This document shows positions 33,201 through 56,764 of a stretch of DNA of 64,000 nt, piece by piece. The translations under genes and the position numbers were made by a program. The stretch is taken from NCBI RefSeq assembly GCF_901709675.1, contig NC_051108.1, forward strand, positions 5,180,631-5,244,630, given 5' to 3'. This stretch comes from Syngnathus acus. Taxonomy: Eukaryota > Chordata > Actinopteri > Syngnathiformes > Syngnathidae. Under the pieces are notes generated by a model, which did no database searches, was not told where the DNA came from, and saw nothing but the letters and a program-made list of their open reading frames with translations. Each line of letters opens with the position of its first letter. The first letter of the stretch is position 1.

Positions 33201-34101
33201 GTCTTAGGAGTCTGCTCATTGGTACATGCGCCTCATGCCGCATAATATTAGATTTACTGGAAAATGATGCATGTTTTGTTTATGGGGGCTGTCGTCTGCT
33301 TTTCTTCTCCAGACTTCTTCAGGGGTCCTTCAGTGTCCGCAGTGCGATTGGCAGGCTTAGAACACATTCTGCACTTCACTGCTGTGGATGACAAAATATT
33401 TATGCGTAGTTACAGGTGACAGCCATTTCTAAGCAAATCTTCACTCGCGGGAGTTTGTGTTGTGACAAGTCCGCCTTTTAAAAGCCGACTGTTTTTACAG
33501 GTCTTTGTTGAAAAAGTCGGGATGCAAGACACCACGCATTGAGCTGGAGGAGATCGGCCCGTCGTTTGACTTTGTTTTAAGAAGAACACACCTTGCTTCT
33601 GATGACTTGTACAAGTTATCACACAAGCAGCCCAAGGCTCTAAAGGTAACTTTAACGTCTGTTTGGTCATCGCAAAGTAATCGCATACTTTTTACTGTTA
33701 ATTGCCAAACAGAGCAAAATAATACATTGGAAAATTAGGAAAGTCAACATTTCTATTCTTTGTATATTACAATTTCAAAAAGCATAACAAGGCCTGTGAA
33801 ATCATGCACGATATGTTCAGTTACTACTTGGCCTGAATCATTTTGAGTAACTCGGAAGTCTGTTTGATATGAAGCCACGGAAATTAATTTCTTCCTCTGT
33901 GACTCTTGACAGCCCAAGAAGAAGAAGAACATTTCCCACGATGTTTTTGGCACCAAATTTGGCCGGGTGCACATGCAGAAGCAGGATCTTTCCAAGCTTC
34001 AGACGAGGAAGATGAAAGGTCTGCGGAAAAGGAAGGGGGAGGTGGTTGGTGGTGGGGAAGAGGATGAAGTGTCTCCCAAAGTGGCAAAAGTGCAAAGTTG
34101 A
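30225..34101 (+). CDS. rpf2: Ribosome production factor 2 homolog (Brix-domain 60S assembly factor)
   Basis: RPF2 works with RRS1 in the nucleolus to recruit the 5S RNP (5S rRNA, RPL5, RPL11) into pre-60S particles. Ten coding exons join in phase: 30225-30247, 31718-31850, 32035-32072, 32404-32443, 32530-32611, 32866-32942, 33122-33221, 33313-33415, 33501-33645 and 33913-34101, giving 309 aa against 306 in human. Recognisable stretches are KPKTKRSKRFLE, KGGNAN, FFSKKSDCSLF, SHNKKRPNNLV, HVLDMIELGIE, KCPEGTKPML, KKSGCKTPRIELEE, RRTHLASDDLYKLS and the basic tail HMQKQDLSKLQTRKMKGL. The Brix domain covers roughly residues 30-240. Exon 4 uses a weaker donor (gttggt). Intron 1 carries a GC-rich repeat insertion (30732-31452). 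Confidence 0.97.
30732..31452. repeat. GC-rich interspersed repeat in rpf2 intron 1
   Basis: It starts with tandem agaatc units leading into agctttattgtcaattcc, a motif common to dispersed fish repeats, and runs as GC-rich sequence to about 31452 inside an otherwise AT-rich intron. A 126-codon minus-strand frame (31081-31461) is open but shows no recognisable domain. It is probably a retroelement-derived or processed insertion; the family is not determined. Confidence 0.5.
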
Positions 34102-34318
34102 GATCTGAGACGGACAACTGGGTCATCACTCAAGTCATCACATTTGCAGAACTGTACAGTCTTCTTCATCTTGGTCCTCATCATCTTTTACTGGCTCCAC
34201 TACCAGGAATCCACCTGATTTCAAGCCTAAGCGATTGTCTTGTGACAGTTCTGGAGAGCGTTCAATCAACTTGGAACTTTTTTTTTTGTTCGATTATGAA
34301 ACTACATGACTTGTACAA

Positions 34319-34324
34319 AATAAA
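34319..34324 (+). terminator. rpf2 polyadenylation signal
   Basis: AATAAA lies 218 bases after the rpf2 stop in the sequence gtacaaaataaagtag. It is well placed for a short 3' UTR. The 375 bases from here to the next feature hold nothing I can define. Confidence 0.65.
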
Positions 34325-34699
34325 GTAGTACACCACAAACAATTTTATCGGTTGCAAACATATTTCTTGCCACAAAGGAATTTTAAAAGCGTGTGCGTGT
34401 GTGCTATATACATACAAATGAAAATAGGAGACTTTGAATAAAATAAATCACTCTTTAATGAGTTGCCTATTAAGACAAAAATGACTAATTAGTTCAAAAT
34501 GATGATTAAGTGAATGATGTCATAAGGCTTTGTCGTAATTACAGATCAGTTTTAAGTAAATGAATAAAAGAGCTACCCATTTGTATGGGTACTGAATCCA
34601 TCCATTTTCTGGTTTAAGTCAAGTTTGGTCAAGTCATTTTTTTTCTCTGTACTCAACAGAATTTGTATTAAGGCAAGCAAGTTCTGTGATTGTGTTAAA

Positions 34700-35223
34700 A
34701 TGTGTGCAAGAACAACAGTAGAATATGAAGAGCACCTACGTCGAACTAAAGAGAAAAAACTGGCCGTTGTTTTCAAGCAGCCGCAAATTTTGTTAAAAAG
34801 AACAGGTTGGTTCATTTTTGCATAGATACTTTTAATTCATTCAAAATAATTTTCTGATATTATATGCACTAAAGTATTAAATGTAGAAGGATTTGGAAAA
34901 AGTGAGGTTTAACAAATTATTCTTATTTAAATTTAGTGGAGTGACTAACTATGATAGCATGACATTCATAATCCACAAACTTGTGTAAATAATACACAAC
35001 ATCAAAGTTACTCCACGAGATTTGACAGAGCAGTTTGATATAATGTGTTTTCCCGCTTTTAGATGTCAATGACGTTCATGTTCGTCCTGGGCAGGAAAAT
35101 CCAGAGCCTTCTCACATAAACCAGGAAGAAGGGCGAGAGGCCCCCCACACTCAAGAGGAAGAGAAACCAAAGACCCTCCACAATGAGGAAGAGGAGGAGC
35201 AAGGGCTCATGGACGTTTATTAA
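34700..35223 (+). pseudogene. Orphan two-exon N-terminus of a fish C2H2 zinc-finger protein
   Basis: Exon 34700-34805 (MCARTTVEYEEHLRRTKEKK) joins in phase 1 to 35063-35223, making an 88-aa frame with its own stop. The MCARTT.EYEEEL.RTKEE start, the KQPQI block and the acidic Glu/Pro/His tail are typical of the N-terminal region of large fish zinc-finger families, from general knowledge. No C2H2 fingers follow, and the frame stops at GLMDVY. The usual ENERQRQLLD stretch is missing, so the copy is shortened. An AATAAA sits 41 bases after the stop. It may be a duplicated fragment, a pseudogene or a small expressed protein; I favour a fragment. Confidence 0.55.
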
Positions 35224-35263
35224 GTCAATTAAGCTTAAAACTGCCTTTTGACTCATTTTGGAA

Positions 35264-35269
35264 AATAAA
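35264..35269 (+). terminator. Polyadenylation signal after the zinc-finger fragment
   Basis: The hexamer AATAAA lies 41 bases after the stop of the 34700-35223 frame. It suggests that the fragment may be the end of a transcription unit, though AATAAA is common in AT-rich DNA. Confidence 0.35.
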
Positions 35270-36595
35270 ATACAGGTCTTCAATCAGTAGTTGTTTAATA
35301 TAAATTATATTTGGGCCCCCACAGTAACTTAATCACAACAATCTTTGAGTACACACTCAAAATTAAAATAAAATCTTTTAAATTTGTCTTAGAACTCAAT
35401 TCCCACAAAATTCAAACTTTTAAAAATGTATACTTAAAACGGAGGTCAAATAATTTTTAAGAATACACTAGTGTATTCTTAAAAAAAAAAAAAAAAATAA
35501 TAATAATAATAAATGTCAAACGTGTACAGACTGTTAGTGAGAGCAGCAACCCCTAGGGGGCAGCAGAGAAGGCATTACGAGCTACAATTTTACATAAAGA
35601 AGGCTAAACCAGAAGGAACACAAATAAAGAATGATGACGTAAAGAAGTTTTACGCAAGAAATGGCTATTTTTGGTCTGGTTAAGTCTAGCTCCAGACCTC
35701 GACAGAGTATATATAACATTTTATCTGCTAAAGAGACGAAGTGAACTAACACCACCACCACCACCAAAACAAACGGAAAGCATAAGAATGCAAAAGCTTG
35801 TTTCAGTCAGTGGCTCTTAATAGGATGAATTTTGCCGTTATTACAAAGAATTTGCCACATAAAAATATATATATATTTTTAAAAAAAATCGTTTATCAAC
35901 AGAGAGGAAAGGAAGGTGTTACAGGAAATTAGAATGAACAGAGAAATTAATTATGCACCTTTTAATTCCCTCTCGCTGGAAATCTACATATTGTAAATTT
36001 GGTTGATGAGCAAAAGTTGTTGTGTCATTTGCAGAACATGATCCCATCTCTTTTGTGGAATTTTGCAATTGTGTTTACACACACATTTTTTTTTTAGCAG
36101 TGGAACTCAATCTTGCACAATGTGACCATTCACTCACCACTTACTCCTGTACCTTATTTCCTGCAAGTTCGAGCAAGTGCATTCATGGTTCTAGGAACAC
36201 TTATGTAGTTCCTTGGCTAAATAAAGCATTGCACTTTACTCTGACAAAAGCTTTGTGCCACAAAAGGATTCGGACCCAGAAGTAGACCTGACACGGAAGT
36301 CTTGATATACAAAAATACAAGGTAAGAACAGAGAGCAGAAGTAATTATTTGATGCAATTTAGGTTACTTTTGACCCAGTAGTTTTAAGAGTGAGGATACC
36401 TTACATCCTGTCATGTTTTCCCATGTACTGTATTGTTTACTATTACTTGATAGTATTTGTCAAAGGTTTCATTCAGTTAATATTTGTCAAAGGTTTGAAG
36501 GATTTGCTAAATGGAAATGACTCCATTAGGTAAAATAAGACAGATTTGGAATTGAACCAAACTGTAGTAGCAAAATGCAAAACGCTTCTCTCTTC
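35270..36595. other. Intergenic stretch without a supported gene
   Basis: This is AT-rich sequence with an A-run and (aat) repeat near 35480-35512 and a short (cca) run near 35752-35765. I see no ORF, RNA gene or transposon boundary here. Confidence 0.5.
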
Positions 36596-36933
36596 TAATC
36601 CCTTGTTTATCGCGGATAATTGGTTCCAAAAAACCACCCGCGATAAGTGAAATCCACGAAGTACAGTCACCAACAAGAAGTACTGGGCAGGCTAACGAGT
36701 TAGCGGAAAGATGCTAATCCGCGATCGTGCTAACGCGCGAAAACGGAATTCTAAAGGAATGTAAACAAACATTCTGAGCAATACTACATTGTCCTAAAGG
36801 TAAGACACGTTTCCTCAATTTAAAATTTTCATTTAGACTTTTAAATGCTTTTTTTTTTTAATTCGGGAAAAAAAAATTCGCGATGTAGTGACGGCGCGAT
36901 AAACGAAACGCGAAGTAGCGAGGGATCACAGTA
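36596..36933. repeat. MITE family 1, full copy just upstream of slc16a10
   Basis: It starts ctaatcccttgtttatcgcgg and ends gcgagggatcacagta; the core matches 5621-5950 in reverse orientation. It ends about 110 bp upstream of the slc16a10 TATA-like element. It is non-coding. Confidence 0.85.
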
Positions 36934-37041
36934 TACTACGCGGCTGTAACTCGACGACACTCCGCGTTGTTCATACGTCACGCGTAGACGTCTTCGTCCA
37001 ATCAGCGGCAGGATGCCCCGAAGCTCCTCCCCGCTGTACTC

Positions 37042-37049
37042 TATATTTA
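37042..37049 (+). promoter_or_regulatory. slc16a10 TATA-like element
   Basis: The sequence tatattta in a GC-rich setting lies about 200 bases upstream of the slc16a10 start codon. This is consistent with a leader of about 170 bases. No initiator or other box is obvious. Confidence 0.35.
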
Positions 37050-37245
37050 TAATATTGCCACAGCAGCGTCTTGACAGTTTCAATAGATGCAAAAAATATC
37101 CTGGCCACGGCAGCAGCAGCTTCACCCACGGATGCTGCGCTCCCCCCCACACACACCTGCAAGACACCTTTCATACCCCGGAGCCACATCTTGAAATCAC
37201 TCTTGCTTTTTATTTAACGTCAATCCAAAAGTTGACACGCAAACA

Positions 37246-50661
<13,416 letters not shown>

Positions 50662-53116
50662 TCGCTGCACTGTGACGCAAAAAAGGGTCTGACTAAGACA
50701 GTTTGTGCGCGATTAGTAAAGATCCTAACGAGTGCCTTCAATAGCAGGTCTTGCAAATGCCAAAGTGAGGAAACAGAGGTTGAAGTACTTTAATTGAACA
50801 TGAATGTAATCACGAGGAACTATGCAATGAAATTTGAAGTCTTTTAAAATATGGAAAAGTGCTTTTATTCTGAAGGGAAACTGAAAGGAGGCTGCCGTCC
50901 CTTTTTTTTTTTTACTCGTTCATGACGGATGATACTCAAAAGGGAAATCCCTTTATCTGTGTTCGGGCCGTAATGTGAAAGTGCATTTAGGATTTTATGA
51001 TAAAAAAGCAGTGGGTTTCCTAAATTTTTTTAAATTCGTAAACTGAATTAGTGGTCCATGTATCGCCATTACGTCAACATCTTCCTAACAAGCAGACTCT
51101 CAACATTTGAATTGTCTGGAGTGTAACAACACAATGAATGTAGTTTGTGAATCATAATAAAATTTAGATTAATCAGATCGTAACAAGGTCCACTTTCCAA
51201 ACAACAGGTGAATGACCTCATAAAAGGACCTATATGGGGCAAGGAAATAAACAGAGAATGTGTGTTTGAATAATCATTCATTTAAGGCCACATGTGGCTA
51301 AGAGGTGCACAAATGAAAATTCTCCCAGCCAGTGAAACATCATTGCATGTGAAAATTAGGATTTCCTTTCAAATATATAACATACTTTTTTTTTTTTTTT
51401 TACTGCAGTCTGGAAAGTTTGGAAACATTGACTTGAAAATTCCGCTCGCCAGACTAATTCTGCATTCGGGGAAGGTGGGAATGTAAACAACAAAGATGGC
51501 TGCTTTGTTGTTCTCGTTTATCACGACGCATTTTGACAAATCAGGCACTTCTAAAAGGATTTTGATGTGAATTGGAAAATCTGGCTCTTAGTGACGCAAA
51601 GGTCAGATTACGTCAAATGAGTTTACGAAATGTCCGTTGGATTCGTGTTTTATTTATTTCCGTTTCTTTTTTGCAAAATGTCATGCCGTAATTGTCATTT
51701 GCTTATTTACCAGAGACCATTTATGCTTTAAAAAGTGAACATTCTCAATCGTAATAACGACCACATGTAATTACCAATCAAACAATCATTTTGTTGTTGT
51801 ATTTTGCTTCACAGAACTGTGACACACATTACCTCAGATGTGGAAAAAGTAACTGACGTGTCCGTCCATACATCAGAGGCTTTGTTCATGTTTCAATGTT
51901 TGCATGACAAGCTGAGTCTTGGAAATGAATCCAACAAAATGTCTCAAATCTTTTACATCTGTGGTGTTTATATACAGTATAATGAACGTTGGCCTATCAT
52001 ACCATTTCATCCTCATAGTTGCCTCTTCTTTCTGATCAGTCATTTCCCCAGTGCACATGACTATCAGACATCTTGCTAAACTGTCTGCCATTGCTTTGCC
52101 TTGCTATGTCAATATGCATAATCTTAATTTTCCCATATCCTCATGGTATGGGATTTATTCCACCCGAAGAGACAATAAGTGCAGAATGTATATATTTTGC
52201 TTTTCTCTGCAGTAATTACTTACACATACAGTGCCTTATAAAAATGCCTTATCTTTTTATGTAACATGTTTTTCTTTTTTTCCCGTGTCATGTTTATTTC
52301 TGCTCCATGTTTGAAAGCATTTCTGATGATCTTATAGCATTTTTTTTTTTTTTTTATTCTTTATAATTGTACTTTAAACTATTCACTATTATCAGTGCAT
52401 TTGTGCATGTTGACCTTTCTGCAAGTACAGATTATTGTTCTGTATAAAGACAGCTATTTCCGTTCCTTGTATGTAGTCCAACTTGTGAAATGTTCAACGT
52501 TGACATTTTATTGTTTGCTGTGCTGGGTTTTAAAATTTCGAGTACCATTGCCACGGGATAATGGCACAATGAAAGGGATTTTGTGAAAACTGCCATATCA
52601 GTGAACAGTCCAAAAAAAGAAAGTCACTATGTACATACCATGTTTGTTCAGTTGTTGCTTTCCCTATCCTACAGATAAAAAAAATTGACTGCTGTGGGCA
52701 ATTTGATGGCAGGAATATGTGAGTCCATATCAAGAGAACCGATTAGGTATTTGTGATTTGTCATTTTCACATGGATGCAGTATTATTCGGATCCCTTGAT
52801 ACTCTGCCACAAATAAATATTTAACAAATAAATATACAATTGACCTGAATGCAAATACTATAAGATATTTCTATTCTTACATTTTAACACAAAAAGTAAT
52901 CGTTTAGCTTATCCATCCAGTTTTCCTAAATTAAATGCACACCAATCTTGCTCATGCACTCATAATACAAGACGAAACAAACCTAAGTAAAAATCAACAT
53001 TTGGAATCGTGAAGGATTAAGTGTCAATGTGCTTTTCAGATATGATTTGAATGAATGAGCCATTGATTGCAGTATGCAAAATGACCTTAGCTGTCTGACA
53101 ATTGATGACTGATTGG
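50662..53116. other. slc16a10 3' UTR and intergenic stretch
   Basis: This is AT-rich sequence after the slc16a10 stop. AATAAA-like hexamers are present but I cannot choose one. T-runs occur near 50901, 51388 and 52340. No gene, repeat boundary or RNA is supported. Confidence 0.5.
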
Positions 53117-53346
53117 CCTTTTGCTTGACTGAGAGTACACGAAAACAAAGTCACTACAAAGAAAATGAAATTATATCGTACATTAAGCTCAGCAAAATAT
53201 TGCTTTGTACTTAGATTTGTTCCATCTTGATCATGTGCCTTTTGCATGACTGAGCGTACATGAAAGCAAAGTCACTACAAAGAAAACTAATCGTAAAATA
53301 AGCTCAGCAAAATGTTGCTTTGTACTTTGTTCCAACTTGATAATGT
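53117..53346. repeat. Two tandem copies of a ~120-bp unit
   Basis: The unit starts ccttttgcwtgactgag and contains caaagtcactacaaagaaaa and aagctcagcaaaat. Copies begin at 53117 and 53238. No function is apparent. Confidence 0.7.
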
Positions 53347-53806
53347 TCTGAAGATGTGTGAATTTTATTTCATGAATCCCTGAATGTGGTGGTATGATAC
53401 ACACTTGGCCACCCTTCGCTGGTAGCCTCATTAAAAAAAAAAAGTCTGACTACGCCCCTGACGTCTCGTACGAGGGAAGAATTCACAAGTATTTGACAAA
53501 CTGACGTCGGTCGAACACCTCACGACGAACGGCGTGGAAATCGATCGGCGAGCGCCAGCATCAGGGCAACTCGTTTGATTGCAATGAACTCATTCTGGAA
53601 CTTTTCTTACTTTCTCGCGTCATCGTCGTCGTGGTCGTCGTGCTCACAAAGGCTGGGGGCTCGCCACAAAGCCGCGGCGGAGCGCGTCCAATGGAGAAAG
53701 GCCAAATGTGCAGAAGGCTCGTCTACTTTCAAAGCGCCTTTGTGGCCTTTGACGCTCGAAACTATACATGCTCGAGATCTGCTCTCTTGTCTTCACATTC
53801 GCCGAA

Positions 53807-53905
53807 GCCATTGAAGAGAAGAAGCGACGATCCAGCCATTGAAGAGAAGAAGCGACGATCCAGCCAGCCCAGCCAGCCCAGCCCAGCCAGCCCAGGCCAG
53901 CCAGC

Positions 53906-53958
<53 letters not shown>
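53807..53958. repeat. 27-bp duplication followed by (CCAG/CAGC)n array in the Ig gene leader
   Basis: The segment beginning agccattgaagagaag is repeated at 53807 and 53834. It runs into about 100 bp of CCAGC/CCAG tandem units ending 33 bp before the start codon at 53991. If transcribed, this would be a C-rich repetitive 5' UTR. It creates long spurious frames on both strands. Confidence 0.85.
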
Positions 53959-53959
<1 letters not shown>

Positions 53960-53990
53960 TTCGACTGATCGATCGATCGATAGCCACCAG

Positions 53991-55566
53991 ATGGACACGT
54001 TCCTGCTCCGGCTCCGTTTCCGCCTCCTCCTGCTGCTCCTGCTGCTGCCCCCGGTGGCGCCAGGTGACGCGCGCGGGCCGTGCGACTTTATCCGTCTGAT
54101 TTGGACGGCTAGTGTTTTGTCTGATGATGCTGGTGATGATTGAGTTGGCCTCCAAACGCGCTACTTTGGTGGCCGCCTGAACGCTTGTGCTTTTCCAGAT
54201 GACTGTCCTGAATGCGTTGGCGCCGAGGGCGAAACAAAGGAGTGCAAGTGCAAGATTGGCAGCGAACTCAAGATGAAAACCAACCCCGAAACTACCGCAG
54301 CCAATTGGACGGACCCGACTGAGGCAGCGATTTCTGTCACCGCCGGCAGGTACACTTTGCCTGCCGACAAGAAATCCCTGACGCTCAAACCAGTGAAAGC
54401 TGAAGATGGCGACAAGGTCTACATGGCCACCTATTCTGGATCCAAGACCCAGAAGTTCAAAGTCATCCCTTTGGGTGAGTTTGATGCTGGCTGGCTGGCT
54501 GGCTGGCTTTTTGCGAGAAAGCCAAAGAAAATGTGTAAAGATGATTCGATGCTTGCGGGAGGGAGGGAGGGAGGGAGGGAGGGAGTAAGGGGGCTCGAGG
54601 AAAACAAAAGGTGACCAACGGGAGTGCCTTTGCGTGCGTGCCGTCGCCCGAGCCAGCAAGCCAGCCCGATGAGTCGGTACTTTTTGCTCAGCCAGCCCGA
54701 CCCGTGTGTGTAACTTCTGTGCCGTCTCTGCTTTTCTGCTTCTGACAGTCGTGTGCGAAACCGACAACGGCCCGTGCAACGTGCCGCAGGGCCAAAACGT
54801 CCGATTGAAGGCTGGCAACGCCGCCTACTCATGGTTCCTCGGAAGCGTCAAGAAAACAACAGAAGCTGGCAACTTGGACATCCTCGGCGTGGCTAAGACC
54901 CACAGCGGGAAGTACGAGGCCAAAGAAGGCGCAGACGGCGCAGGCGCCGCGAAGAAGACCATCCAACTTAGTGTTAACAGTAGGTTGCATGTCGCCGAGC
55001 AGTCTTGCGCTGCTGCCTAACCCTAACTGGAACGCTGTGCTGCGCCGTGCCCGGCCAGTGCCCGACGACGTAAAGCCAACGCCAGCGGCCGCCGACTCAA
55101 ACCTCCGCGACAAGTCTGGCCGCCAGCTTGAGGTCAAAGCCAGGAGCAGCGGCCCTGCCAAGGTGGGCGCCGAATGGAGCCTGGACTGCGTGGTCACCCA
55201 GAACGGCACCCGCGTCACCCACGTCACCCACTTCGCCTGGTTGAAGGACGGCCTAGTGATGTCGGGCCAAACGGGCGCCGAATTGGCCTTTCCGGCCCTC
55301 AAGGCCATGGACGCGGCCGCATACAGGTGCAAGGCCGGCGACGACGAGTCCCCCAAATACGTCTTGACGGTTGGTGAGTCAGGCAGTCAGGGAGGGAGGA
55401 GTGGCGGCCTGGCCTGGCCTGGCCTGGCCTGGCCTGGCCTGGCCTGGCCTGGCCTCCAGGTGACCATGTTTCTTTTCCCCAAGTTGGCAGCGGTGCCGTG
55501 GCGCCGTCCTCCTCGCTGATGCTGCTGCTGACGCTGAGCCTGCTGCTTGGCCTCCTGTGCTGCTAG
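53991..55566 (+). CDS. Probable GPI-anchored protein with three Ig-like domains (novel)
   Basis: I do not recognise this gene. Five exons, all split in phase 1 as in Ig-superfamily genes, are 53991-54063, 54199-54474, 54749-54979, 55059-55373 and 55484-55566, giving 325 aa. Exon 1 is a signal peptide (MDTFLLRLRFRLLLLLLLLP). Exons 2 and 3 look like Ig-like sandwiches (ANW...DGDKVYMATYSG; AYSWFLG...THSGKYEA) that lack the usual B/F-strand cysteine pair. Exon 4 is a canonical Ig domain (SLDCVV...FAWLKDG...DAAAYRCKAG). Exon 5 (VGSGAVAPSSS then a Leu-rich tail ending GLLCC and stop) is a typical GPI-attachment signal with no cytoplasmic tail. An alternative acceptor at 55460 would add eight in-frame residues. 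The coding sequence is GC-rich and flanked by simple repeats. No human gene is known at this place. Confidence 0.78.
55410..55455. repeat. (GGCCT)n simple repeat in the last intron of the Ig gene
   Basis: There are about nine GGCCT units directly upstream of the two candidate acceptors of the last exon. They could affect splice-site choice between 55460 and 55484. Confidence 0.85.
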
Positions 55567-55728
55567 ATCTTGGGCCGCCAGGTGGGCTCGGCGCACCTGC
55601 TCGCCTACTCGCTGACGGAGCGTGCTTCTTTTTGGCCGTGCATGCAGCTCGTCCGTCCGTCCGTCCCCGGCCGGGAGACAGACGCCAGCTCGGGGGGCCC
55701 GCCGCCGCCGCCGCCGCTGGTCACCCCA

Positions 55729-55734
55729 AATAAA
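55729..55734 (+). terminator. Polyadenylation signal of the Ig gene
   Basis: AATAAA in ccccaaataaagcag lies 163 bases after the stop, with a second one about 30 bases further on. It is preceded by a (cgc)-rich stretch. Confidence 0.6.
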
Positions 55735-56536
55735 GCAGACAACTTTGCATGCTTCAAGTTGAAATAAAAACAAGAGTTTGAAATCCATTAGAATAGGAAT
55801 AAGGAATGCTTAACGATTTCCTTGATGTGGCGCTTGAATTTGTTTTGCTCCGTGGCGCTGCATTTCTTTCTTTCTTTTCTTCAAATAAAAATGCATTCAA
55901 TGCACACGTGTGCGTGCGTCCTACTTTCCCTTTCACCTCGTTCAGTGGCGTAGCCAGGAATTTTTCCAGTAGGGGCGCGCGCCCATAGGAAAAAAAAATC
56001 GAACATCACCCACGCCGTTCGCTGATCGCTAAAACAACATCCGGGTCCGGGAGGCAAACGGTGAATGGATAACATCGCGCACATAGAATAGCGCAAGCAC
56101 ATTCGCGCAAGACCGAAAAAAAAAACGCCATGAAAATGAAGAATCGAAAAAGCTCGATTTTTTTTCAACCGGGGCGCAGGGAGTCCTAACCGGGGCGCCA
56201 GTGCTGTTGATTCTCAGAATTCTGCGTACAGAACGGTAAGAGCTTGTCGCATTCTTCCAAACACTAGAGGTCGCTCATTTCCTTCAAATGCCTAATAAAT
56301 TACTACCAAGCACATCAAAACGGGGAAAAAAATGAGGAGGTCCCACTGTGATAAATAATGCATGCTGCGAAATATCAATCCCACCTGGCGCTACTGCTCG
56401 TTATATTTCTTGACGAATACATAAAAAAACCCATTTAAAAGTGGATCACTATCGTGAAAGTTGTTTAGAAACCTTAACCCGTCTCACTGACGTAAGCCCG
56501 AAATTTACGAGGGCAGTACGAGTTGGGGCTCGTCTT
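55735..56536. other. Intergenic stretch with repeat remnant
   Basis: Around 55945-56210 there is a decayed dispersed repeat that starts cagtggcgtagccagg and contains two ccggggcgc blocks. The remainder is unremarkable spacer between the Ig gene and mfsd4b. Confidence 0.45.
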
Positions 56537-56542
56537 TATATA
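56537..56542 (+). promoter_or_regulatory. mfsd4b TATA-like element
   Basis: The sequence tatata within ctttatatagg lies about 230 bases upstream of the mfsd4b start codon. The motif ctcactgacg occurs on both sides (near 56485 and 56571), perhaps a duplicated factor site. Confidence 0.4.
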
Positions 56543-56764
56543 GGCGATCTTTGCGTGGGATGCACCCCGACTCACTGACGCAAGGCGACGCAAAGCACTT
56601 TGCAGTCACCTCTGACCCGCCCCCGCTGTTGACATGATGACGGGCGAACCGGGACCTTTCCCCTCGTTAACGGAGAGAGGTTTACCTGTGGAGTGAAAAG
56701 CGCAGACGACCAGCGAGACTTGGTAAAATTCACCCTCGTCAAGTGACGACAACACGTCGCGCTG

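Noticed and set aside
53793-54818. 341-codon minus-strand open frame
   Set aside because: It is antisense to the Ig gene and kept open by the CCAG/CAGC simple repeat. It has Trp/Leu/Ala low complexity and no domain.
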